Source of the DNA: Chara braunii
Lineage: Eukaryota; Streptophyta; Charophyceae; Charales; Characeae
NCBI GenBank assembly: GCA_003427395.1
Contig: BFEA01001139.1
Span: 137,070 to 157,777 of the forward strand
Length of the DNA stretch: 20,708 nucleotides
Reading direction: 5' to 3'
Made by a program: the position numbers and the translations under genes
Shown: piece by piece, positions 8,015 through 18,002 of the stretch
Numbering within the stretch: position 1 is the first letter of the stretch
Layout of the letters: each line of letters opens with the position of its first letter
The notes under the pieces: model-generated
What the model was told of the DNA's origin: nothing
Database searches by the model: none
The model's input: only the letters and a program-made list of their open reading frames with translations

Positions 8015-8689
8015 ATGGAAGAACTGACGGCCAATTTCTTCTCGGAGGAAGAGGCTAAGAAATTATATGTATTAGGGAGTGACCAACTCCAAGCCGTGGT
8101 GAGTGGGAAAAAGATGAGGGCCCTAGTGAACAATGGGTCCGAATCTACTGTGTATCGAGACTCTATTGCAAGGGAGTTAGGGCTGGAAGTGGATAGAGGG
8201 GTATTCATGTCCATGGTCGTTGCAGACAACAAGCTCCAACCGGCGGAAAGGGTATATCACATGCCCTTGATTGAGGTTGCAGGAGTGGAAGCTACTGTCC
8301 CAATTTTCTCGGTGAAAGAGTGTTCTCCCGAGTTGATCCTCAGACGGACTTGGCTAAGCGCAGTCCACGCTACCACTGTCGACCTTCCGAACGAGAGTCA
8401 GACTCTGTCGATCCAAAGTCTGGACGGGATCCGGGTGGTCCTAAAGACTGTGGATGCTCAAGATGAGCGGAACCGAACCAGTATTCCAAGGAGGAGAGAA
8501 GCCCAGTCACGTGTATGTCAGGTCCGACTAGAAGAATCTCCCTTCGACAAGAAGGAACCCCAGGGGGATCGAGTAGAAGTCGAGGAGGTTGGGGACCGAA
8601 TTATAATCGACGGGGTAGGATACGAAAAAGAGGACGAAGACGAGTTCGGTGGGTGCATAAGCCTGTCTTTTTTGGGGGAATCCCTCTAG
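8015..8689 (+). pseudogene. pol: Retropepsin-like protease region of pol, active site altered
   Basis: This 224-codon ORF is in frame with the preceding Gag ORF; only TAG plus five codons separate them. Residues 24-60 read VLGSDQLQAVVSGKKMRALV, then NNGSESTVYRDSIARELGL. In active retropepsins this loop is D-[ST]-G or D-N-G; here codon 39 is Asn (AAC). Further on comes PIFSVKECSPELILRRTWL, where the usual ILGR has Arg at residue 110 in place of Gly. The fold pattern (active loop, VADNKLQPA flap region, hydrophobic strand plus ILxRxWL) is retained. It ends at TAG 8687-8689 just past a T run. Family role is Gag-Pol processing; this copy is probably inactive. Confidence 0.75.
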
Positions 8690-8699
8690 CCGACAGAGG
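8668..8699 (+). promoter_or_regulatory. Candidate -1 ribosomal frameshift site (T TTT TTG plus stem-loop)
   Basis: In the protease frame the codons are TCT TTT TTG GGG, so 8668-8674 is T TTT TTG in the X XXY YYZ phase. Eight bases later CCTCT (8683-8687) can pair with AGAGG (8695-8699) around a 7-base loop. Slipping back one base enters the frame that continues as PLADRGKKHKTVAEK. The zero frame stops at 8687. It fits a programmed site, but an ordinary indel in a T/G homopolymer would look the same. Confidence 0.35.
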
Positions 8700-9112
8700 T
8701 AAGAAGCATAAAACCGTTGCGGAGAAAATGAAATCCGTCATGGTCTACCGGGATAGAACAGGGGAAGCCTCAATATCGGAGGAAGAGATAGCCGATATCA
8801 TCCGAAAGCGGAAGGAGACCGACGAGCAACGGATTACGGCCGATAGGCTGGCTAAAATGGACATAGGTTATGGAAACCTCACTGAACAAGAGAAGGAATA
8901 TGTGGCTATGACCCTAAGGCCATAGCGTTCGACGATTCGGAGAGAGAGAGGATAGACTCAAGGTACGCTAAGCCCGCCCGGATTCATACGATACCTCACG
9001 TACCTTGGAAACATAGACCCCCGTGGAAATATGCGCAAAAAGAGAAGGAAAACATAGTGACCTTCATTAAAGAGAAGATAAGGACATTTGTCACGGAACC
9101 TTGTGAGAGTGT
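8674..9112 (+). pseudogene. pol: Pol linker before reverse transcriptase, truncated at its 3' end
   Basis: From 8674 the -1 frame reads PLADRGKKHKTVAEKMKS, SISEEEIADIIRKRKE and LAKMDIGYGNLTEQEKEY to TAG 8923-8925. At about 8912-8925 the sense frame steps by -1 again and reads IAFDDSERERIDSRYAKPAR, IHTIPHVPWKHRPPW, VTFIKEKIRTFVTEPCESVY. This is the characteristic Ty3/gypsy approach to reverse transcriptase (AFDDSERGRID, PHxPW, then xxEPSxSxY). The family normally continues with R-W-F-x-V-x-K-K. Here the next bases are already satellite (CCACACCCACTAGTAACC). Reverse transcriptase is therefore absent. Confidence 0.8.
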
Positions 9113-12100
9113 CTACCCACACCCACTAGTAACCCAAACCCAGACCAATCCCACGCCCACTAGTAACCCAAACCCACATCAATCCCACGCCCACTAGTTA
9201 CCCAAACCCACACCAAACCGACACCAAACCCACGCCCACGAGTGGGTTTTGGTTACTAGTGGGCGTGGGTTTGGGTTACTAGTGGGCGTGGGTTTGGCGT
9301 GGGTTTGGGTTACTAGTGGGCGTTACTAATAACCCGTGGGCTTGGTATGGGTTTGGGTTACTAGTGGGCGTGGGTTTGGAAACCCACGCCAAACCCAGGC
9401 CAAACCCACGCCAAACCCACGCCAAACCCACGCCAAACCCATGCGAAACGCACGCCCACTCTTAACCCAAACCCACGCGCACTAGTAACCCAAACCCACG
9501 CCCACTAGTAACCCAAACCCATGGGTTACTAGTGGGCGTTACTAGTAACCCAAACCCATGGGTTACTAGTGGGCGTTACTTGTAACCCAAACACACGCGC
9601 ATGAGTGGGCGTTACTAGTAACCAACGGGTTTCGCGTGGGTTTGGCGTGGGTTTGGCGTATGTTTGCCGTGGGTTTGGGTTACTAGTGGGCGTTACTGGT
9701 AACCCAAACCCATGGGTTACTAGTGGGCGTGGGTTTGGGTTACTAGTCACGCCCACTAGTAACCCCAACCCACACCAAACACACGCCAAACCCACGCCCA
9801 CTACTAACCCAAACCCAAACGTTACTAGTGGGCGTGGGTTTGGGTTTGGGTTACTAGTGGGCGTTACTAGTAACTCAAACCCACACCCAATAGTGGCCGT
9901 TACTAGTAACCCACGGGGTTGCCGTGGGATTGGCGTGGGTTTTGTGTGGGTTTGGCATGGGTTTGGGTTACTCATAACGCCCACTCGTAACCCACGCCCA
10001 CAAGTAACCCATGGGTTGGGGTTACTAGAAACGCTCATTAGTAACCCAAACCCACGCCAAACCCACGCCACACCCACACCAAACCCACGACAAACCCACT
10101 CGGAATTCACGCCGAACCCACGCAATACCCACGCCAAACCCACTCCCACTACTAAACCAAACCCACGCCCACTAGTAACTTGAACCCACGGCCAATAGTA
10201 ACTCATGGGTTTGGGTTACTAGTACTGCCCACTAGTAACCCAAACCCACACCAAACCCACACCAAACCCACGCCAAACCAACGCCACACCCACGCCCGCT
10301 AGTAACCAGTGGGTTTGGCGTGGGTTTGGTGTGGGTTTGGTGTGGGTTTGGCATGGGTTTGGCGTGGGTTTGGCATGGGTTTGGCCCACTAGTAACCCAT
10401 GGGTTTAATTTACTAGTAACACCCACTAGAAACCCATGGGTTTGAGTTACTAGTGGGCGCGGGTCTGGCGTGGGTTTGAGTTGCTAGTGGGTGTGGGTTT
10501 GGGTTACTAGTGGCCATGTGTTTCGCGTGGGTTTGGCGTGGGGTTGGGTTCCTAGTGGCCGCGGGTTTCGCGTGGGTTTGGGTTACAAGTGGGCGTTACC
10601 AGTAACCCATGTGTTTGGTATGGGTTTGGGTTACAAGTGGGCGTGGGTTTGGAAATCCACGCCAAGCCCAAACCCACTAGTAACCCAAACGCATGGGTTA
10701 CTAGTGGGCATGGGTTTGGGTTTTGGTTACTAGTGGGTGTTACTAGTAACCCAAATTCACGCCCACTAGTGGGCGTTACTAGTAACCCACGGGTTTGGCG
10801 TGTGTTTGGTGTGGGTTTGGTGTGGGTTTGGGTTACTAGTAACGCCCACTAGTAATCCAAACCCACACCAAACCCACACCAAACCCACGCCAAACCGACA
10901 CCAAACCCATGCCAATCCCACGCCAAACCTATGCACACTAGTAACCCAAACCCACGCTCATCAGAAACCCAAACCCACGGCCACTTGTAACCCAGACCCA
11001 CGCCCAGTACTAACCAATGGGTTAAAGTTACTAGTAACGCCTACTATTTACCCAAATCCACGCCCACTAGTAACCCAAGCCCACACCAAACCCACACCCA
11101 CTAGTAACCAAAACCCACACTAAACCCACGCCCACTAGTAACCCAAACCAACACCAAAGCCACGCCCACTAGCAACCCATGGGTTTGGCATGGGTTTGGC
11201 GTGGGTTTGGCGTGGGTTTGGCGTGCGTTTGGCGTGCGTTTGGGTTAATAGTGGGCGTGGGTTTGGCATCGGTTTGGCGTAGGTTTGGTGTGGGTTTGGT
11301 GTGGGTTTGGGTTACTAGTGGGCATGGGTTTGGCGTGCGTTTGGGCTACTAGTGGGCGTGGGTTTGGGTTACTGGAGGGCGTTACTAGTAACCCAAACCC
11401 ATGGGTTACTAGTGGGCGTGGGTTTGGGTATGCCAAACGCACGCCAAACCCATGCCGAACTCACGCCAAACCCACGCAAAACCCACGCCAAACCCACGCA
11501 AAACCCACGCAAAACCCACGCCAACTACTGCGCGTGGGATTCGGTTACTAGTGGGCGTCGGTTTTGCGTGGGTTTGGCGTGGGCCTAATATGGGTTTCCA
11601 AACCCATGCCCACTAGTAACCCAAACCCACACCAAATCCACGCCCACTACTAATCGATGGGCTTGGATTACTAGTAACGCCCACTAGTAACCCAAACCCT
11701 GGCCCACTAGTAACCCAAACCCAGGCCCACTAGTAACCCAAACCCATGCCCACTAGTAACCCATGGGTTTGGCATGGGTTTGGCGTGGGTTTGGTGTGGG
11801 TTTGGTGTGGGTTTCCAAACCCATGTGAAACCCACGCGAAACCCACGCGAAACCTACCCCAAGCCCACGCCAAACCCACGCCAAACCCATGCCAACTAGT
11901 AACCCATCGCCCAATAGTGGGCTTGGGTTTGGAAACTCACGCCAAACGCACGCCAAATTCACACCAAACCGACACCAAACCCACAGCAAACCCACGCCAA
12001 ACCCACGCCAAACCTACGCCAGACCCACGCCAAACCCACGCCCACTAGTAACCCAAACCCACGTCAAACCCACGCCACACCCACGCCAAACCGACAGCAA

Positions 12101-15100
12101 ACCCACGCCAAACCCATGCCAGACCCGTGCCAAACCCACACGAAGCCCACGCCAAACCCACACCAAAACCATGCCAAACCCACGTCAAACCCACGCCATA
12201 CACATGCCAAACCCACCCCAAAGCCACGCCAAACCCATGCCAAATCCACGCCAAACCCACGCCAAACCCACGGCGAACCCACGTCGCACCCACGCCCACT
12301 AGTAACCCAAACCCACGCCAAACCGATGCCTAACCCACGCGAAACCCACACCAAACCCACGCCCCACGCCAAACCCACGCCCACTAGTAACGCAAGCTAA
12401 ACCCACGCCAATCCCACACCAAACCCTCGCCAAACCCACGCCAAACCGACACCAAACCCACGCCCACTAGTAACCCAAGCCAGGCACACGTCAAACCCAC
12501 ACCAAACCTACGCCAAACCCACGCCAAACCCACAGCAAACCCACGCCACACCCGCGCCAAACCCACACAAACTTTGGGTTACTAGTGGGCGTGCGTTTCG
12601 CGTGGGTTTGGCGTGGGTTTGGCGTGGGTTTGGCGTGGGTTTGGCGCGGATTCCCAAACCCACGCCCACTAATAACCCATGGGTTTGGGTTACTAGTGGG
12701 CGTGGGCTTGGGTTACTAGTGGGCTTAACTAGTAACCCAAACCCATGGGTTACTAGCAGGCATGGGTTTGGAAACCCACACCAAACCCACGCCAAACACA
12801 CGCCAAACCCACGCTAAACCCACGGTAAACCTACGCCAAACCTAGTGTGCGTGAGTTTGGCGTGGGTTTGGCGTGGGTTTGGGTTACTAGTGAGCGTGGG
12901 TTTGGCATGGGTTTGGCGTAGGTTTGGTTTACTAGTGGGCGTGGGTTGGCGTGGGCTTGGCGTGGGTTTGGTGTGGGCTTGGTGTGGGTGTGGCGTGGGT
13001 TTGGCGTGGGTTTCGTGTGGGTCTAGCGTGGGTTCGGCGTGGGTTTCCAAACCCACGCCCACTAGTAACACATGGGTTTAAGTTACTAGTAACGCCCACT
13101 AGTAACGCACCCTAAACCCACGCCAAACCCATGCCAAACCCACGCCAAACCCACGCCAAACCCACGCCAAACCAACGCCAAACCCACGCCAAACCCACGC
13201 CAAACCCACGCAAAACCCACGCCAAACGCACGCCAAACCCACGCCAACTAGTAACCCAAACCCACGCCTGCGTTTGGCGTGGTTTTGGGTTACAAGTGGG
13301 CGTGCGTTTGGCGTGGGTTTGGCGTGGGTTTCCAACCCACACCCATTAGTAAACCATGGGTTTGGCGTGGGTTTGGGTTACAGGTGGGCGTTATTACAAA
13401 CCCAGACCCATGGGTTACTAGTGGGCGTGGGTTCGGGTTACTAGTGGGGATGGGTTTGGAGTGGGTTTAGCGTGGGTTTGGAGTTAGTTTGGCGTGGGTT
13501 TGGCGTGGGTTACTAATGGGCGTGGGTTTGGTACGGGCTTGGGTTACTAGTAATACCCACTAGTAACCCAAACCCTCGCCCACTAGTAACCCATGGGTTT
13601 GGGTTACTAGTAACGCCCACCAGTAACCCAAACCCACGCCCACTAGTAACCCACTAGCACGCCCACTAGTAACCCAAACCCACGCCAAACCCATGCCCAC
13701 TAGTAACCCATGGGTTTGGATTACTAGAATTGCCCGCTAGTAACTCAAACCCGGGCCCACTTATAACCCAAACCCATGCCCACTAGTAACCCATGGATTT
13801 GGCGTGGGGGTTGGAGTGGGTTTGGTGTGGGTTGGTGTGGGTTTCCAAGCCCACGCGAAACCACCACCAAACCCACGCCAAACCCACCCCAAACCCACGC
13901 CAAACCCACGCCAAACCCATGCCTACTAGTAACCCATGGCCCTCTAGTGGGCGTGGGCTTGGAAAACGACGCCAAACGCACGCCCAATTCACTCCAAACC
14001 CACGCCAAACCCACGCCAAACCCACGCCCACTAGTAACCAAAACCCACGTCAAACCGACGCTAAACCCAAGCCAAACCGACGGCAAACCCACGCCAAACC
14101 CTCGCCAAACCTAGGCCAAACCCACACCAAACCCGCACGAAACCCACGCCCACTAGTAACCCAAACCCACACCAAACCCACGCCAAACCCATGCCAAACC
14201 CACGTCAAACCCACGCCAAACCCACGCCGAAATACCCCAAACCCACGCCAAACCCATGCCAAACCCACGCCCACTAGTAACCCAAAGCCACGCCAAACCC
14301 ACACCCACTACTAACCCAAAGCCATGCCAAAGCCCACGCTAAACCCACGCCCACTAATAACCCAAGCCAAACCCACGCCAATCCCAGAACAAACCCTCAC
14401 CAAACCCACGCCAAACCCAAGCCAAACGCATGGGTTTGGGTTACCCACTAGTAACCCACTAGTAACCCACTAGTAACCCACTAGTAACCCACTAGTAACC
14501 CACTAGTAACCCAAACCCACGCCAAACCCACGCCAAACCCAAGCCAACGCCAAACCCACGCCAAACATACGCCAAACCCACGCCAAACTAGTAACCCAAA
14601 CCCACGCCAAACCCACGGGTTACTAGTGGGTTTTGGTTTGGGTTACCAGTTGGCGTTGGTTTGGCGTGGGTTTGGCATGGGTTTCCAAACCCACGCCGAC
14701 TACTTACCCGTGGGTTTAGCGTGGGTTTGGCATGGGTTTCCAAACCGACGCCGACTACTTACTTGTGGGTTTGGAGTGGGTTTGGGTTACTAGTTTGGTG
14801 TAGGTTTCGCGTGGGTTTGACGTAGGCTTGGCGTGGGTTTGGCGTGGGTTTGGCGTGGGCTTGGCGTGCGTTTGGCGTGTGTTTGGCGTGGGTTTCCAGA
14901 CCCACGCCCACTAGTAACCCATGGGTTCGGGTTACTAGTAACGCCCAGTAGTAACCCAAACCCATGCACGGCGAACCCACGCCAAACCATTTCCAAAACC
15001 CACGCCCACTAGTTACCCGAACCCACGCCCACTAGTTACCCGAACCCACGCCCACTAGTAACCCAAACCCACGCCCACTAGTGGGCCACGGGTTACTAGT

Positions 15101-16845
15101 GGGCGTGGGTTTGGGTTACTAGTGGGCGTGGGTTTAGCGCAAGCCAAACCCACGCCAAACCCACGCCAAACCCTCGCCCACTAGTTACCCAAACCCACGC
15201 CCACTAGTAACCCAAACCCACGCCCACTAGTAACCCAAACACACGCCCACTAGTAACCCAAACCCACGCCAAACCCACACCAAACCCACGCCAAACCCAC
15301 GCCCACTAGTAACCCGTGGCCTTGGGTTTGGGTAACTAGTGGGCGTTACTAGTAACCCAAACCCATGGGTTACTAGTGGGGGTGGGTTTGAATTACTAGT
15401 GGGAGTGGGTTTGGGTTACTAGTGGGAGTGGTTTTGGGTTACTAGTGGGCGTGGGTTTGGGTTACTCGTGGGCATGGGTTTGGAAACCCACGCCAAACCC
15501 ACGCCAAACCCACACCAAACCCACACCAAACCCACGCCAAACCCAGGGCAAACCCACGGCAAACCCACGCCCAGTAGTAACCCAAACCCATGGGTTATTA
15601 GCGGGCGTGGGCTTGGAAACCCATGCCAAACCCACGCCAAACGCACGCCAAACCCACGCCAAACCCACACCAAACCCGCGCCAAACCCATGGGTTACTAG
15701 TGGGCGTGGGTTTGGCGCTGGTTTGGTGTGGGTTTGGCATGGGTTTGGTGTGGGTTTGGGTTACTAGTAATGCCCATTAGTAACCCGTGGGTTTGGCTTG
15801 GGTCTGGTGTGGGTTGGCGTGGGTTTGGCGTGGGTTAGACGTGGGTTAGGCGTGGGTTGGGCGAGGGTTTGGCGTGGATTTGGCGTGGGTTTGGCGTGGG
15901 TTTTGCGTGGGGTTGGCATGGGTTTAGCGTGGGTTTGGTCTGGGTTTGGGTTACTAGTGGGCGTGGGTCTGGGTTACTAGTGGGCGTGGATTTGGGTTAC
16001 TAGTGGGCGTGGGTTTGGGTTACTAGTGGATGTGGGTTTGGGTTACTAGTGGGCGTGGGTTTGGAAACCCACGCCAAACCCAAACCCACGCCAAACCCAC
16101 ACCAAACCCACGTTAAACCCACGCCAGACCCACGCTAACCCACGCCCAGTAGTAACCCAAACCCATGGGTTATTAGTGGGCGTGGGTTTGGAAACCCATG
16201 CCGAACCCACGCCAAACCCATGGGTAACTACTGGGCGTTACTTGTAACCCAAACCCATGGGTTACTAGTGGGTGTGGGTTTGGCGTGGGTTTGGCGTGGG
16301 TTTGGTGTGGGTTTGGCGTGGGTTTGGCGTGGGTTTGGAAACCCATGCCGAACCCACCCCAAACCCACGCCAAACCCACTCGCACTAGTAATCCAAACCC
16401 ACACCAAACCCACGCCAATCCCACGCCAAACCCACGCCAAACCCATGCCAAACCCATGGGTTACTTGTGGGCGTGGGTTTGGAAAGTCACGCCAAACCCA
16501 CGCCAAACCCACGCTAAACCCACACCAAACCCACGCCAAACCCATGGGTTTACTAGTGGGCGTGGGTTTGGAAACCCACTCCAAACCCACACCAAACCCA
16601 CGCCAAACCCACGCCTACTAGTAACCCAAACCCACGCCAAACCCACGCCAAACCCACGCCTACTAGTAACCCAAACCCACGCCAAACCCACGCCAAACTT
16701 ATGGGTTACTAATGGGCGTGGGTTCGGGGTACGGGTGGGTGTGGGTTTGGCGTGGGTTTGGTGTCTGTTTGGGTTACTAGTGGGCGTGGGTTTGGCGTGG
16801 GTTTGGCATGCGTTTAGGTTACTAGTAATGCCCACTAGTAACCCA
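9113..16845. repeat. 7.7-kb foldback satellite of CCCA-initiated words, alternating orientation
   Basis: The array is made almost wholly of CCCACGCCAAA (11 bp), CCCACTAGTAA (11 bp), CCCAAA (6 bp) and CCCACG (6 bp) and their complements, with point variants (CCCACACCAAA, CCCATGCCAAA). A common compound is the 23-bp CCCACG+CCCACTAGTAA+CCCAAA. Runs are C-rich on the plus strand (for example about 11937-12570, 13840-14430) and then G-rich (for example about 12590-12650, 15790-16060). Flips occur at AACCCATGGGTT, GTTACTAGTAAC, CCCACTAGTGGG and GGGTTT(GG/CC)AAACCC. Because 11 bp is not a multiple of 3 and the words hold few stops, long open frames (NPRQTHAKPTP on one strand, VWRGFGVGLAW on the other) occur everywhere and are not genes. 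Confidence 0.95.
14444..14509. repeat. Six perfect copies of the 11-mer CCCACTAGTAA
   Basis: Units start at 14444, 14455, 14466, 14477, 14488 and 14499 with no substitutions. Elsewhere in the satellite this word appears singly between other words, so the homogeneous run stands out and suggests recent slippage or unequal exchange. Confidence 0.9.
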
Positions 16846-16963
16846 TGGACGTCACCACCCAGAGTTGTGTGCCATTGCCATCCGTATCATGCACTTGTGG
16901 ACATCCGCCTCTCCAGCAGAGAGGAACTGGGCACAGCACGCGCGCATCAACACGGTTAGGCGC

Positions 16964-16990
16964 TGCAAGCTTGGGTTTGCCAAGCTTGCA
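16964..16990. repeat. Perfect 11-bp inverted repeat inside the hAT domain
   Basis: TGCAAGCTTGG, loop GTTTG, then CCAAGCTTGCA: eleven exact pairs around a 5-base loop. It lies within the coding text of the dimerisation domain (CKLGFAKLA), where the Lys-Leu repeat may explain part of the symmetry. Confidence 0.8.
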
Positions 16991-17805
16991 CAACTGGTTG
17001 AGATTGCCACCAACCAATCTCAAACAGTCCACGTGCGCACAACAGGGTGGTGGCTACGTGTTGCCATGGGTTATGGGGACCGGTCGGGAGGAGACGGCGA
17101 GAGAGGAGGATGACGAGGCAGACGTGGAGCCCGAGGTGTGGGGAGCGTGACCTGCTGGCAGTGTTCGCAAGCAGGAGATCCAGCAGCAGGTTGTCGCTTT
17201 CCATGACAGTCGACCGTCCAGGGCCCGTGCGGTTCAGAACGTGATCGGCCAGAGGGCCACGGAGCTGCGACCGTGGCCAAAGGCGGTTGACGACGGTCCG
17301 GACGGTGATGCAGATGACGACGACCCCTGCGACGAGTGGATCGACGATGCTGAAGCACCCGTCAGTGGCGTCGCGACGGCAGAGCGGGTGTTCTTCACTT
17401 ATGGTGGAGGACCTGACGGCATGGGTTCACACACATCGGTCATCACTGATGATGTGTCGTCGACCGGACAAGCCAGTGGCACCGGTAGAGGTGGTGGTCG
17501 TCGTGGACGACGTCCGAGTGCGGCCGACGTGTTGGAGCAGGAGGCACGGGGAGGCCTTCGGACGACGGGCAGGCGTTAGGAGGTTAGGAGCGACAGCGAG
17601 CACGAGAGGGAGGCCGAGGAGAAGGAGGTGCCCCATCAGGATCGTCGCTACTCTGCCTCCCATCATCGGACCACTGCACCGCCCGAGGCACTTAGGCGTT
17701 CGGAGAGGTTGGCATCGACAGCAGGGAGAGAGCGGGCGCATGACAGGGAGGAACGTGAGGGGGAGAGGACTCCTTCGGGCTCCAGTATCCGCCCCCGCTC
17801 GCCGT

Positions 17806-17975
17806 CGGAGCTCCGTACAGACGACTTTGACGTCGGACACACCTCGGAGGTGCGTACCGACGACTTCGATTTGCGATGGCCCTCTGACATGGTGCGCGCT
17901 GGCGCACAACTTAGATATGGCCATCAGACATGGTGCACGCTGGCATGCAGTTCAGATATGGCCCTCAGACATGAC
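17806..17975. repeat. Two short tandem repeats, periods 39 and 41 bp
   Basis: CGTACAGACGACTTTGA (17814) recurs as CGTACCGACGACTTCGA (17853), a 39-bp step encoding a repeated VRTDDFD/LRTDDFD. Then ATGGCCCTCTGACATGGTGC (17876) recurs at 17917 and partially at 17958, a 41-bp step. Both extend the tail of the hAT reading frame and probably arose by slippage in it. Confidence 0.8.
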
Positions 17976-18002
17976 ATGACTGCGCAGGCACAGTCGGCAT
18001 GA

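Larger units (their letters stand above)
6237..9112 (+). mobile_element. Truncated, decayed Ty3/gypsy-type retroelement body
   Basis: The order is Gag capsid-like region, CCHC zinc knuckle, retropepsin-like protease and the linker before reverse transcriptase, all on the plus strand. That order is diagnostic of an LTR retrotransposon, and the linker text (about 8925-9110) is of the Ty3/gypsy kind. Reverse transcriptase, RNase H and integrase are missing: the element is cut at about 9112 by the satellite. No LTR pair, primer-binding site or polypurine tract was found in the window. The tandem modules at 771-5656 share its direction and codon habits and could belong to the same element, but this is inference. 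Confidence 0.8.
16846..18002 (+). pseudogene. hAT-type transposase, C-terminal fragment with acidic/basic tail
   Basis: Directly after the satellite the frame reads HPELCAIAIRIMHLWTSASP, AERNWAQHARINTVRRCKL, FAKLAQLVEIATNQS. This matches the hAT C-terminal dimerisation domain pattern (LAIRxLSxxxSxxxxERNWSxxxxIHTKxRNRLxxxRLxxLVxVxxN), with E-R-N-W at 16919-16930 intact. Near 17045 the frame shifts to an acidic stretch (EETAREEDDEADVEPEVW) ended by TGA 17148-17150. The same frame then stays open through IQQQVVAFHDSRPSRARAVQ and DDDDPCDEWIDDAEAP to TAG 17577-17579, and on through an Arg/Glu/Ser-rich tail to 18002. The BED finger and DDE catalytic core are missing. hAT transposases cut and paste DNA transposons; this copy cannot. 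Confidence 0.75.

Noticed and set aside
7411-8232. 273-codon minus-strand open frame opposite Gag and protease
   Set aside because: The plus strand carries the zinc knuckle and protease signature here; the minus frame is Ser/Leu-rich antisense of it.
9113-16845. CRISPR-like or integron-like array with direct repeats and spacers
   Set aside because: There are no unique spacers, the words are 6-23 bp with no fixed repeat-spacer period, and the orientation alternates.
9113-16845. The satellite as a foldback transposon with terminal inverted repeats
   Set aside because: The two outer ends carry CCCACTAGTAACCC in the same orientation and no target-site duplication was seen; inverted words are internal and numerous.
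9529-16959. Many long open frames on both strands rich in NPRQTHAKPTP or GFGVGLAWVW
   Set aside because: They are translations of the 11-bp words in changing frames, appear on both strands at once, and flip with array orientation. No start context, domain or codon bias supports them.
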